From Rhexocercosporidium sp. MPI-PUGE-AT-0058 (taxonomy: Eukaryota; Ascomycota; Leotiomycetes; Helotiales): a stretch of DNA of 64,000 nt. The translations under genes and the position numbers were made by a program. Below, in pieces: positions 1-9,576 of the stretch (position 1 is its first letter; each line of letters begins with the position of its first letter). The stretch covers positions 2,914,001 through 2,978,000 of the forward strand of contig JAGTJL010000003.1 of assembly GCA_020746875.1 (NCBI GenBank). The letters are read 5' to 3'. The notes under the pieces are model-generated. The model worked only from the letters and a program-made list of their open reading frames with translations, made no database searches and had not been told where the DNA came from.

Positions 1-693
1 CTTAGCCACTGTTTCTTTCTCATACTGCTTTCTTTTTTGTTTGGCAAAGGTGTGGTCCGTAGTGGAATGAAAAGCATTAGGCCTAGCCAGCGAGGTCATA
101 TAGTCATACGCAATCTCCTGTGAATTTCGAAGGCTTCGTGCAAGCCGTAGGCTGGCACCTAAATAACAGCCTAATTACCGAAAGGAGACGTATACTTTAG
201 CAGCCTTACGTTTCATTTAAATATACATTTCTATGCAAACTGTTTTTTCTATAGTCTACGATTCATTATCTATTGAATTTTATCCCGCTGTTCCTGAAAC
301 GTGTCACGTGTTTATCTAGTTAGTCTGATGCTGTCTGTGCGCCACACCTCAAACTTTGTCAATCTCATTCACTTAGCACCTACCAATTGTGATTTCTATA
401 CTCTATTCCAATACTCTAATCAATTTCGAAGGCTTCGTGTGAGCCGCAGGCGAGCACCCATGTTGCGCCGTGTGATAAGAGGGTCCATATATTTCAGTGC
501 TGAGTAATGTACGTTAGCCGAGATAAAATGGACTATATTCACCTCCGGGCTCGCTATATTTCACTTAGCCACCGTTTTAGGCTTAATCACGTGCGTGGCG
601 TAAGAACAAATTTCTCGAACTTTTCATCGCCAGGCGGCCGGGCGCTGGAGCGCCTGTATCTCATCGCATTTGGTTGTTACATTGAAAACTCTT
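1..693. other. AT-rich intergenic edge, no gene seen
   Basis: No open frame here has recognisable coding character. The stretch holds a 37-bp imperfect direct repeat (listed separately) and abuts the C-terminal end of the inactivated NLR. Composition and short diverged repeats suggest old mutated repeat DNA. This is an impression from reading, not a computed value. Confidence 0.6.
123..458 (+). repeat. 37-bp direct repeat pair, about 300 bp apart
   Basis: Bases 123-159 and 422-458 match at about 32 of 37 positions (both begin AATTTCGAAGGCTTCGTG and end GCACC). Three of the differences are C/T or G/A transitions. The copies are in the same orientation. They may be fragments of one older dispersed repeat. 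Confidence 0.6.
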
Positions 694-3600
694 CTAATAA
701 TCCCACCAGACTGTCTCACTATCTGAGTCTGGGTCATCATCTACATGTTGATAGGATCCCTGTGCGCTGGGATACGTGCTGTTTCTTAGAAACGAAGGCA
801 CTCCAAGTAAGTCTCCCACGGCAGCCTCCAACATGCAGTAGATATTTCTCCTAGCCAAGTGGCATGCCATCTCAAGGGGTATTGAGCCATATCGACTGCA
901 TTGTTTTGGATTTGCACCCCATATCAATAATAGCTTCACTGCGCTTTCATGGCTGTTCTCAACAGCCTCTATCAGTGGAGTCCAGTTGTCCCAGGTCGTA
1001 GCATCAACTTCGCTCCCTTTTTCATGAAGAAGAGACAGAATACGAATAGAACCTCCACGAGCGGCTCTATAGAAAGGTGTAGTTCCTGAACATAAGCGCG
1101 AGTGAAGGGATGCCCCTGCTGCTACAAGTATTTCTACTGTCTCTTCACAGGCATTTCCTACAGCAAGGTGGAGTGGTGTAAGTCGTCGATCTTTCGTTGG
1201 CAAATCAATGTCTACACCAAGTTCCAGGAGCTTCTTCACAATCGAGACCCGATTCCCGCTCGCTACCGCAGCTAAGCATGTGAAACCATCCTCAAAGTGG
1301 CAGTTGACGTCCGGCAGCTCTGGTAGAATTATATCAACAAGTATTTCTAACCCCATCCGGATAGCGAAGCAAAGAGGTAAAAGAATGAAAACTCTCACTC
1401 CACGACAGATACGACGAGAGACAAATTGCCATGTTCGGTATGTGGTTAGGTGTTGTTTCGGGTGAAAGAACCAGAATAATATTGATTTCAAATAATCTTC
1501 AGATAATTCGGAACAATATACTCCAGAATTTGGCAGGTGCATTGCCCAGTTGACTGCGGCGTACTCTAAGAAAGAATACTTGCTCGTCGAGATGACTGCA
1601 TTTAGTTTATTAATAAAAGGAACATGGAAATCTAAAAAGGTAAGATATTGAAGGCATATCTTAGTAACTATCGTGTGGGCTTTCCCCAAGTCGATCCCAA
1701 AGTTCGCGATGAGAAATTCTTTCGCTGTATAATGGATTAGATAGACCTTCTAGTCTACCACAGTCACAAAGAGTCCGGAAATATATCTCAGCGAGGCTTC
1801 AAATCTTGCCTCGTTATCTAGGTCGAGGTCAGCGTAGGATTGATGGTAATGTTCGATAGCTAGAGCAACGTTCATTTCCCTGAGGGTGAGTGGCCTAGTT
1901 GCTGCAATAATTATATGGAACATCTTCTGTGCCTAAGGCTGTTCATCCTCCCCAATCTTTAAGAGAATCGCGTCGTAAGCTTTATCGACCGAGGAAGGAA
2001 GGGTATTGATAATGGCCTTCAGCTTTCGAGTCGTAGGATGCATTGCTTTACGAATAATATCAAGGATGAGCGTCAACCAAAGGTATGTTCGATGAGTCAT
2101 TCTCAGGAGCTCTGATTCAAGCGTTGATTGTTCTGAATTATTGAGCTTCAGTTTAAATCCGAGTTTTGATACTGTCCATTTAATGACGTTATCGATCTCG
2201 TGACTAATAGCTTCTGATTCCTGCTCGCCTTGTAATCGAATTATAGGAAAGCTGGAAATAAGATCGGTGAAACGTCGTTTTATGTCCATATAAGGGCGAC
2301 TGGTAACAAAAAATTTGAGTTGAGATGCACTCCTTCTGAAGCTTCCTTGTTGACAAAATGTACTAATTGCGTTGATAATTTGGTATCGCCTTGCTTCTAC
2401 GCACTCATCGAGGGCGTTTAGGACGCAAATGACTTCACCGACTTCCGGATCAGCCACCACCGTGGTAAGAATACTCTAGAGTTTATAGAATGACTAAGAA
2501 AGTTTATCTCCATCTGTAGCATAATCCTTCATGATATATTTGACAAGTGCTGGTTTCTGCGAAAAGAGCTAGTGTAATAGCGCAGAAAGTGCAGTAGCTA
2601 CGCTCATCTGTATCTTATTGTTATCTTTGAAGATAAAGTAGCAAGTGGCACGAGTTGCTATACTTCTGAAATCTTTATCAACAAGAGATTTAAATAGAAC
2701 TGATTTTCCGCATCCCGGATCCGCGGACACCCAAAGGAGGCTTGAAGAGTTGCTCTATTGCCAATTTCGGAAGTTTTTATATTGCAAGACCCATTGACAA
2801 GTCCCTTTAAGTCTATCGGGATTTCTATCCTTAAATTGCTCGTAGTTTAAAGTACGCAAGGCTCGTATACACTCGCATTCCTTATTACTTCATTTCACTT
2901 TATAGATTAAATATCTACACTTAAGACCTATAGTGGTTGACTTACCTTTAGTATATACGCTTAATTGCCTATCAACCTCATCTTAAAGACGTCGGAGTGC
3001 GTGTTGTTTTCCTTCGCTATAGATGAGAGTCAAGTACATATTAAAAATACCTAACAAAGAGTAGACTTGATCCTCTTCAATCGTAGTCTTTCGATTTGCG
3101 GCCTATGCTGTTCGCTCGTCAACACTAAACCGAGACAGCGAGACCCCCTAAAGCGCCTGAATTGCAATCCCAGTAACTCTATGGATCTGCTTATCTAACG
3201 AGTTTTTGTCACCAAGTCGCTTGCCGTCTTGGGAGAAAAACTCGACGGATCGAGGTGCTAGAAGCTCTTGAAGTGTCCAGCCTCGAGTGAACCACCGACT
3301 CTTCCTGAAAGCTTCTACCTATGCCGTCTGGTCATCAGCCCCAGTGTCGGGCTTGAAGACATCCATCAGGTAGACGTAACAGCGCGAAGCGTTCTGATAC
3401 CACCGAAACATGCAATTAATCGCCGCGCTAAGCTCAACCGCATTCTTCTTATCGATACAACAGGTGTCCACCTAGAAGAATTTAAGTCTATCTACTGCGG
3501 CCTGCTTCGCGCAGAACTGTATCTTCCTCCACCTAGCCTTCTCCACAGTCTTGCTCATGTCCGCGCCGACTTAGATGTCCTAAAAGACGATCTCCTCTTC

Positions 3601-3708
3601 GCCCCAGGTATAAGAAAGTATTACATAGGCAGGGACATCGCTGCTAGTAGGTTCGCGAAAGACGATCTCGCCGTCGGGTTTGCGTTGCAAGAGGCGTATA
3701 AGAGACAT
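694..3708 (-). pseudogene. Inactivated HET-NACHT-ankyrin NLR (heterokaryon-incompatibility type)
   Basis: Read on the minus strand from an ATG at 3708, one frame of about 1005 codons can be followed to 694 without any obligatory frameshift, but it carries about 14 in-frame stops. The N-terminal part is a HET domain: blocks resembling ILSYTWG, VDTCCIDK, MFRWYQNA and RWFTRGWTLQELLAP lie between about 3640 and 3230. The middle is a NACHT NTPase: P-loop DPGCGKS at 2701-2721 and a Walker-B-like block VICVLNALDEC near 2430. The C-terminus (694-1689) has ankyrin repeats such as TPLHLAVGNACEETVEILV. Stop codons have 5' bases at 3582, 3573, 3474, 3321, 3150, 3105, 2985, 2892, 2757, 2571, 2496, 2478, 1935 and 1752; 11 are TAG. 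Where the family residue is clear it is Gln or Trp, as RIP would give. The stop near 2892 may sit in a small intron (a GTAAG donor occurs at 2945). In life such proteins detect non-self after cell fusion and trigger cell death. Confidence 0.88.
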
Positions 3709-3830
3709 ACTGGAGGTCCGCGAGCGTTCTCATGGCCAGCACGACTCGTATTACTCGTTCGGCTTATTGCGCAAGCACTGCGATTCGAGGTCGTCAGAAT
3801 GTAAAGCAGCCGTCGAAGGACTGATAGTGA

Positions 3831-4307
3831 GAAGGATATGTCGTCGTGGTCTTAGGCACCACCCACGATGCATCGTGGCGCAATATGGCCAACTACTTAC
3901 ATATAAAGGTAAACAGAACGCATTCATTTTTGGAAAACGTATTTACTAACTTACACACTGGATTCTAGGACAAATTGTCTGCTATAAAGTCAAAGAAGCA
4001 GTAAAATACTGCAGGCGGGGATCAAGAGGACGGGACAGTTAAGAAGGCATTAAAGGTCGCTGAAAGAGGACTGCTTTCACTTTTTTGCTCTGCTCCGAGG
4101 ATATCGAGAAGCGGGATTTTCCGGCAGATCCCTCCTGCACAGCCACAAACGTCGCAGCCACAGGTTTAGCAGCCACAGATACAGTTTTACCGAGATTAAT
4201 AAAATCACACCGTCGCTGACCAAGGTCCTAATCGCTTAATTGGAGGAGGTATCAGTCTATATGGCGACGGCGTACAGTATGGCGCGCACCCGCCGCCACC
4301 AAAGTAG
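3831..4307 (+). pseudogene. Relic of a Gln/Pro-rich protein, divergent from the NLR
   Basis: A frame (codon starts divisible by 3) runs from 3831 through a well-formed 60-bp intron (3909-3968; donor GTAAAC, branch TTACTAAC, acceptor CTAG) to a stop at 4305-4307. Four in-frame stops interrupt it at 4002, 4167, 4197 and 4200. All are single C-to-T changes away from Gln codons, in a stretch otherwise rich in Gln and Pro (for example PPAQPQTSQPQ). The C-terminus ends in a Gly/Tyr/Gln motif, GGGISLYGDGVQYG, followed by HPPPPK. I do not recognise the family. The arrangement, a small gene head-to-head with an NLR, recalls NLR/effector pairs in other fungi, but no known amyloid motif is assigned. The true 5' end is not resolved. 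Confidence 0.5.
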
Positions 4308-4943
4308 CAATAACATTTCGATACTATAATAGAACTTGAATATTTATATTTAATCGTTTTGTATGTTTAAGAGGTAAAAAAAGATTGACGGTGGTGTTCC
4401 AAGTCGGGCGTCCTATTTCAGTCTAAAAAAGGCTCTTTAGAAATTAGGGGGGTAGCGACGACGTGATAAATAATTTTCGGAATTTATAAATTAAAAAGTG
4501 TTCAGAGGAAGTATACAATACAACTGAAATAAAAAGTAATGGAATTTTAAACGCGTTCACAGATTTTAAGTTGCTTGAACTCGAAGTACCTACGGTTTGT
4601 CTCGTTACGGGGTGCGTCCCGGCACACAGGGATAGACGTTAGTCTTTTTCTTATTGCCAAGTGGTCTCCTTAAAAATAAATAGTTAAAGAAAGTGATATA
4701 TCAATAAGAACTTTATAGACTAACGAAGAAATTTTTTATAATTCCAAAACTATAGATTCGTCTCGTGACACCGTGCGTCTCGGGACGCAGGGACAGACGT
4801 TACAGACACATTTCATTGAGAGGTAAAATTTAATGTTGAGATGTTTGATGCGTTATTTGTTATATTTTGTTCTCGCTTAATTCAGGGGCAGGCATTGGAA
4901 GGGGTATGAGGCATGGGCATACGGTATGAGGCAGAAGAGCGAC
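4308..4943. other. AT-rich intergenic DNA with a diverged direct repeat
   Basis: No coding frame is supported. The region is strongly AT-rich and contains two 42-bp repeats (separate entry). It separates the recognition-gene relics from the HAD gene, whose 3' end points into it. Confidence 0.6.
4599..4801 (+). repeat. 42-bp direct repeats, 161 bp apart
   Basis: Copies at 4599-4640 and 4760-4801 agree at about 34 of 42 positions; both start GTCTCGT and end AGACGTT. The second copy contains the short hairpin GCGTC-TCGG-GACGC, which is degraded in the first. They look like diverged tandem or terminal parts of an old element. Confidence 0.6.
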
Positions 4944-6185
4944 TCAAGATTGACTGTCGAAAACTCCCGCATCCCAGTCTCCGCCGCCCTTCTGCCACCA
5001 ATGAACCCCATAGATTTGTCGGAGTGCAAGTTGTACCGCCTCCCAAACTCCCGTACTGAAGAAAGTCGGCCAGCAGGCCCTCGAGCGACCATTCAGCATT
5101 CCAGGACGATACAAGCCAGTTCCAACCAACATGCTCTTCCACGAATACACGGCATGGATGTTTTGTATATTAGCACCTAAAATATCCGCTTCGATATTAT
5201 CGCCAATCATCCAAATAGTACCGATCTTCGGCGCCTCAGCTCCGTGGAGTTTGTGGTGCCACTCCACTAGCTGTGTTTCTGCCATGCGGAAGTTCACGTC
5301 AGAAGGTTTGCCAAATGTGGTGGTGTTCAGCAGGTGGTGACCGGTGCGTTCAAACCAGTGTTGACGCAAGACCTTTCTAAAAGCCAGTGGAACGGCAAAC
5401 CAGATTCCTGGCTGCTCGTCTTGCTGGTACCCCCCATTTGGCACGCAACCCTTACCGTTCTCGGCAGAGACTGTACCGACTACACCCTTCTCTGAGAGGA
5501 GGAGGTCAGTAATTAGATTCTTATCTTGCTCTGGTTTCTTGGGCTCATCAAACACCAGTATAGCTTTGATCTGTGTTCCGCCAACCGTCGGCAATCTGCA
5601 TTTCGGTGGTACGAATCCAGAGTAGTGATTTGGGTACATGGCATATATCTCATCAGGCGTGATGACATTGTTGAAGCCAAAGTACTCGGCTACGAATTTT
5701 GTTCGCTCAGCGTCCATTCCCACAAGCAAGACAAGCTCATCAGTAAACCGTGGAACTAATGTCGCGAAAGCCGACGGGCCTGATATGTACTGTGTCGGGT
5801 CTATACCGGTCAAGTCGAACGTATCCTGGATCCAAGTTGCGCCCTCCGTCGCGGTCTCACTCCAGCGATTCGTGAGGAAAACGAAGGGGATGTTCTTCTC
5901 TTGAAGGTATTTTAGCGTTCGAGATGCGCCCGGTAGACAACACCATTTATCGTAGAGGACCCCGTCGATATCGAATACGAAGGCTGGTGTTGTTTTCGGA
6001 ACTTCGTTTGTCTTCCGGCGCGGGAATGAGACCTGCAAGCTGCAGTCGAGACTTCGGTAGATCAGCTTCTCTACTGTATATTTGGGCTCGTGAAGGGTTC
6101 TGGGATATTTGTCCTCCCCATTGAGTGAAGTAGCCAGTGCGTATTTCATGTTGAAGAAATTCATTTTGGATACACCGTGGTCCAT
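4944..6185 (-). CDS. HAD-superfamily class IIA hydrolase (CECR5/Cut-like)
   Basis: The 413-aa single-exon protein has the HAD motif I as VFDIDGVLYDKW near residues 70-80 (DxDGV nucleophile pattern), a motif II-like FVFLTNRW segment, and motif III as MIGDNIEADILGAN near residue 340. These are the hallmarks of the class IIA family that includes yeast Yor131/CECR5-like proteins, often mitochondrial and of unknown substrate. The N-terminus before the domain is about 65 residues with Arg/Lys but few acids, so import into mitochondria is possible but not shown. Start chosen at the first ATG of the frame. Phosphatase activity is inferred from the family only. Confidence 0.85.
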   Translation of the reverse strand: MDHGVSKMNFFNMKYALATSLNGEDKYPRTLHEPKYTVEKLIYRSLDCSLQVSFPRRKTNEVPKTTPAFVFDIDGVLYDKWCCLPGASRTLKYLQEKNIPFVFLTNRWSETATEGATWIQDTFDLTGIDPTQYISGPSAFATLVPRFTDELVLLVGMDAERTKFVAEYFGFNNVITPDEIYAMYPNHYSGFVPPKCRLPTVGGTQIKAILVFDEPKKPEQDKNLITDLLLSEKGVVGTVSAENGKGCVPNGGYQQDEQPGIWFAVPLAFRKVLRQHWFERTGHHLLNTTTFGKPSDVNFRMAETQLVEWHHKLHGAEAPKIGTIWMIGDNIEADILGANIQNIHAVYSWKSMLVGTGLYRPGMLNGRSRACWPTFFSTGVWEAVQLALRQIYGVHWWQKGGGDWDAGVFDSQS

Positions 6186-6974
6186 TCTATTGAAGTCTTT
6201 TCAATGAGAAGATGTCAATCAGGAGATGCGACCAGAGTCTTTCATCTTGTCAATTAGAAATATATATATGGCAATAATACTACTTGTTCAAAATTCGTTT
6301 CATCGAGTATACATGTCGGAACAAGTTGGGGTTATCTTCTTCGCCTGGGGACAAAGATCAGTACAATGAATATAGAAATTAAACAAAGGCATTGTATCAT
6401 GTTTCTTTGTTCTAGTTCGTAGGAATGAATGGAATCCAGTTGTCTCGATTCCTTGCCACTTCAAAGCTCAGACAACACGAGATAATCGAACATCAGATAT
6501 ATCGAAATCGTAGACTATGAGCCAACTTGATGATTGTAGAGAAGTTTAATGGTAGTTGTGACCAAGGAATCTCTACCAGAAAACTAGGTAAAGTCACCTT
6601 CATGGTTCTGAGATTACGGTTCTCAATAGACTTAGCACTCCCCAGGAGTAGCTGAGTGCTGGGATTACATCTTCTCAGCGAACTTCGAGATATTCGCAGA
6701 ATCTAACAAATCCAGAAGAATGTCTTCATACTGTATATTAAGCCCCTTTACTACCTCTCTTCCTGTATTAATCATCAGATATAATTCTTCGACATTTACA
6801 CTTGTACTTGCCTGGGAGGGCTCCGACGGAATACGACATCCGCCAGACTAATTCTTGGTTGGTACTCGATCATGATGTGTTTCAGCAACATTCTTCGATC
6901 CGAGAGAACTGTTCTATACGCGTTCTTCTTCAAGAAAGTAACTTTGTACTCGAAATGAAGCATCAAAGGGTAGA
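6186..6974. other. Intergenic, no gene supported
   Basis: Contains only short open frames. A 65-codon minus-strand frame at 6796-6993 overlaps the end of the next ORF in another frame and could be a frameshifted continuation of it, but no motif supports this. Confidence 0.5.
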
Positions 6975-7412
6975 TCAGGACGGTGAAATCCATGGTTTAT
7001 TGGCTCCATATCTTGCATTCACCAAGGCACGTGTAAGGATATTGCAGAAGCTACAACCTATGGACTCAAAGTCTTGAGAACCTTCACTTGGAAAAAGCAT
7101 CCTTCGGTAGTATTCAACGTTGATGATGTTATCCGATGCTACAATGCCTTGAGCGCTGTGCTCTCTAAAGATACCATAATGAATACCTCCATCAACTCCC
7201 TTTGTGTCGTTGGTATAAGGCGATAAAACAACGGTATCATCCAGCTCCTGGCGAGGTATTACTTCCGGTTCCATACACAGGCTGCCACATATATCACGCT
7301 TTTCTTCCCAGCCAAACTGTGAGAGATCAAGGATCATAGGTCCACAAAAGCCACATATTTTAGGTGGCCGAGGAGCATCTTCGCGGCAATTGTCGCACTC
7401 ATCGTTGAACAT
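6975..7412 (-). CDS. Small Cys-rich hypothetical protein (possible HET-protein N-terminus)
   Basis: The 145-aa frame begins at an ATG and contains paired cysteines: CDNC near residue 7, CGFCG near residue 20 and GCSFCNILTRAL near residue 118. The last block resembles the Cys-containing leader that many fungal HET-domain proteins carry before the HET domain. No HET domain follows in this frame; the ORF ends at a TGA and the minus strand beyond it is broken in all frames. It may be a truncated gene, an exon of an unresolved model, or chance. It sits between two degraded recognition-type genes, which fits a decayed HET gene. Confidence 0.35.
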   Translation of the reverse strand: MFNDECDNCREDAPRPPKICGFCGPMILDLSQFGWEEKRDICGSLCMEPEVIPRQELDDTVVLSPYTNDTKGVDGGIHYGIFREHSAQGIVASDNIINVEYYRRMLFPSEGSQDFESIGCSFCNILTRALVNARYGANKPWISPS

Positions 7413-8173
7413 GCCCTAGAGTCAAAATGTGGATGATTAGAGAGGAGATGAAGATAGCATAGATATCAGAATGATACTAGGCAACACCGAAGGCTGATTA
7501 GAGACGAAAATTGCAACCTGCCCTCATTTCACAGCCACCTACAGACCGGGTGTCTGGCTGATCGCCAATCAAACAAATCAAACAAGGCAAGTTACACAAG
7601 ATTAAATCACTGTACTGGCCGCCGATGATTAAGTTATTGTTACTCTAGATAAAGCTAGTTGACGCTCACTAGTTATAGACAATGTTGGATTTGAGAAAGG
7701 GAACGTAACTGCGGGGTAAAAATTGCCCCGCATTAGGAGATGAGCAGGATGTAAACAAAAGAATCGAAAAGACCATAATCTCCGTCCCCCATACTCCGAA
7801 GACTTCGCGAATCAAAACAGAACTGGAGACATAAAGGCAAATTTACTGGTTACTGCAAGCCACAAGTAATTTTTTTTACAACGAACCATTATCATTGGTG
7901 GCACCTTTTAGAGAAAGTTCAATGCAGCTTCTACTCCGCCGCGAGACACGGTCAAGCCAGGCCATACAATTCTTGACGCAGAGCAGGTGTAGCATATTAG
8001 CTAAGCCGTGAATTTTTCTTTGGAAATAGATGTTCCATTAAAGTTAACAATCTTGCGCACTTAGTCAAGTCTTTTAGAGGCCTTACTTTCATTTTTCATT
8101 ACAGTTCTAGCTAAGCGATCATGTTTCGTCGGATGACTCATGCGTCAGCTTATGCACAAGCAGGATCTAGAGA
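7413..8173. other. Intergenic region with a palindromic repeat and an AP-1-like site
   Basis: No coding frame is supported. It includes the GCGGGG palindrome at 7711-7731 and a TGACTCA element at 8134-8140, about 35 bp before the F-box-like frame. TGACTCA is the consensus for Gcn4/AP-1 bZIP factors; one copy alone is weak evidence. Confidence 0.45.
7711..7731. repeat. 21-bp palindrome, copy A of a dispersed GCGGGGTAA repeat
   Basis: GCGGGG(TAAAAATTG)CCCCGC is a 6-bp perfect inverted repeat with a 9-bp centre. Related copies occur at 28442-28462 and 32125-32142. Similarity extends a few bases past the palindrome (CATTAGGA here, GATCTGGA and TATTTGGA there), so it is a dispersed repeat and not an isolated palindrome. 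Confidence 0.65.
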
Positions 8174-9444
8174 TTGGAACCATCTTCATCATCAACAATC
8201 CGTCCAGATGGCTTCAATATTGACGACGTTATCCAACGATATTTTGCTAAATATCCTAAGCCCTTTGTCACGGAAAATCTTTATAATGTCGCACTAGTGT
8301 CGAAACAGCTCACTGGTCCAGCTCAGCGTCTTCTTTTTCGATCAATCGATCTCACGCTGCAACTTCCTAGCCAGGCAGGGCACTCTGCTGCCATCGGAAA
8401 TTTGGAAATTTTTTACCGGCTCGTGGAAACTATTTCAACTAGCCCACAACTCTGCTCTTCCATATGGAAGCTGTTGCTCACTGTATGGGTGCTTCCTGGA
8501 CCCCAGCGCTTTGGTGACCATGGCGACCTCTTAGGTCTACTACCGAACCTCCAAGTGCTGTCCCTTCAACCCCCTCCAGTTGATTTTCAACTTTCAATGC
8601 TGTCATCCCAGGTTCTCGAAACACTGCACCTGGGGTTTAGCGGTATGGGAAACCAGAGCGGAAACGGAGAATTTCAAGACCCACTCGAGATTATTGAGCG
8701 CGTTTTCTGGGGGCCTCATCTGCGAAGACTATTTATAAATGGGGTTTCATTTACCCCTGAAATTAGTTTTCTGTTCCCTCCAAGCCGCCATAGAACCTCG
8801 CCGATAACAGATCTGGAGTTCTATAGCAGTGGCCATGAGAAAATCGGGTGCCTTCCTAACATGCTATCATGCCTCAAGTCACTGAGACGATTTAAGTTCA
8901 AAATGCACACCTCGTGGGAAACTTCACATTGTGACACCATGGGAATGGAGCCCTCGGCTTTTGGGCAATCACTTGGTTTACTCGCGAGACTTTGGAACTT
9001 GCAGCGAGTGAAGCTGCTGAGTTTCGAGATACATCGTTGTTTGGAAGCTTGGCAGGATATCCGAATCTTAAAAGGCTAGCAATACCGGACGAGCTATTAG
9101 TAATTATAGGAGATGAGAATTCAACGCTAGTTGACGCCTTGCCACCGAAGCTAGAAGAGTTCCAGCTTCAATTTGCAATGCTCAGAATGCAGGGACTTGA
9201 TCGAAACAGACCGTTGCGTATTGATAGGCTGCGGCAACTAGCCAGAGCCAAAGAGGAACGATTTCCTGCTTTGAGAAGAGTTATCTGGTGGTGTCAGCCT
9301 TGCGAATGTTGGGACAACGACGGATCTTGCTACGGGTCAAGTTCGGACATGGATGATCTGAAGACAGACTTTCAAGCAGTTGGTGTTGAATTCGAGTTCA
9401 TTTCAGATCCGTACTTTGACGAAACTCCGTTTGGGGGAAGGTAA
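8174..9444 (+). pseudogene. F-box/LRR-like gene, apparently frameshifted and lacking a start codon
   Basis: Two overlapping frames together give one plausible product of about 420 aa. The first (8174-9079) has a segment like those after fungal F-boxes (LYNVALVSKQLTGPAQRLLF) and LRR-like pieces such as LLPNLQVLSL and PHLRRLFINGV. The second frame (to 9444) continues with EFRDTSLFGSLAGYPNLKRL, a block typical of the C-terminal half of these proteins. The frame change falls near 8985-8995 with no convincing GT-AG pair. The upstream frame opens right after a TAG at 8168 and has no ATG before residue 140 or so. Either a 5' exon ending in CTAG at 8170 was missed, or the gene is dead. Role, if active: substrate adaptor of an SCF ubiquitin ligase. 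Confidence 0.5.
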
Positions 9445-9576
9445 AGCGGGAATCCGTGGAGAGATGATGAGGGCGACGAATAATCCAAATGAGATTCATA
9501 TCTCATGACGTTTTCTTGCTAGGATACAAAGTGAAGCAGGACATGGGTTTTTCTTTTTTACAGAAATTAAGCCATA

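Noticed and set aside
3268..3804. 178-codon plus-strand ORF resembling a gene
   Set aside because: The opposite strand over the same interval encodes a recognisable HET domain in the frame of the NLR relic; the plus-strand frame is its shadow.
6640..6670. Short match to the human Alu-like string GAGTAGCTGAGTGCTGGGATTACA
   Set aside because: Only about 25 bases look similar and the surroundings do not; treated as chance and not contamination.
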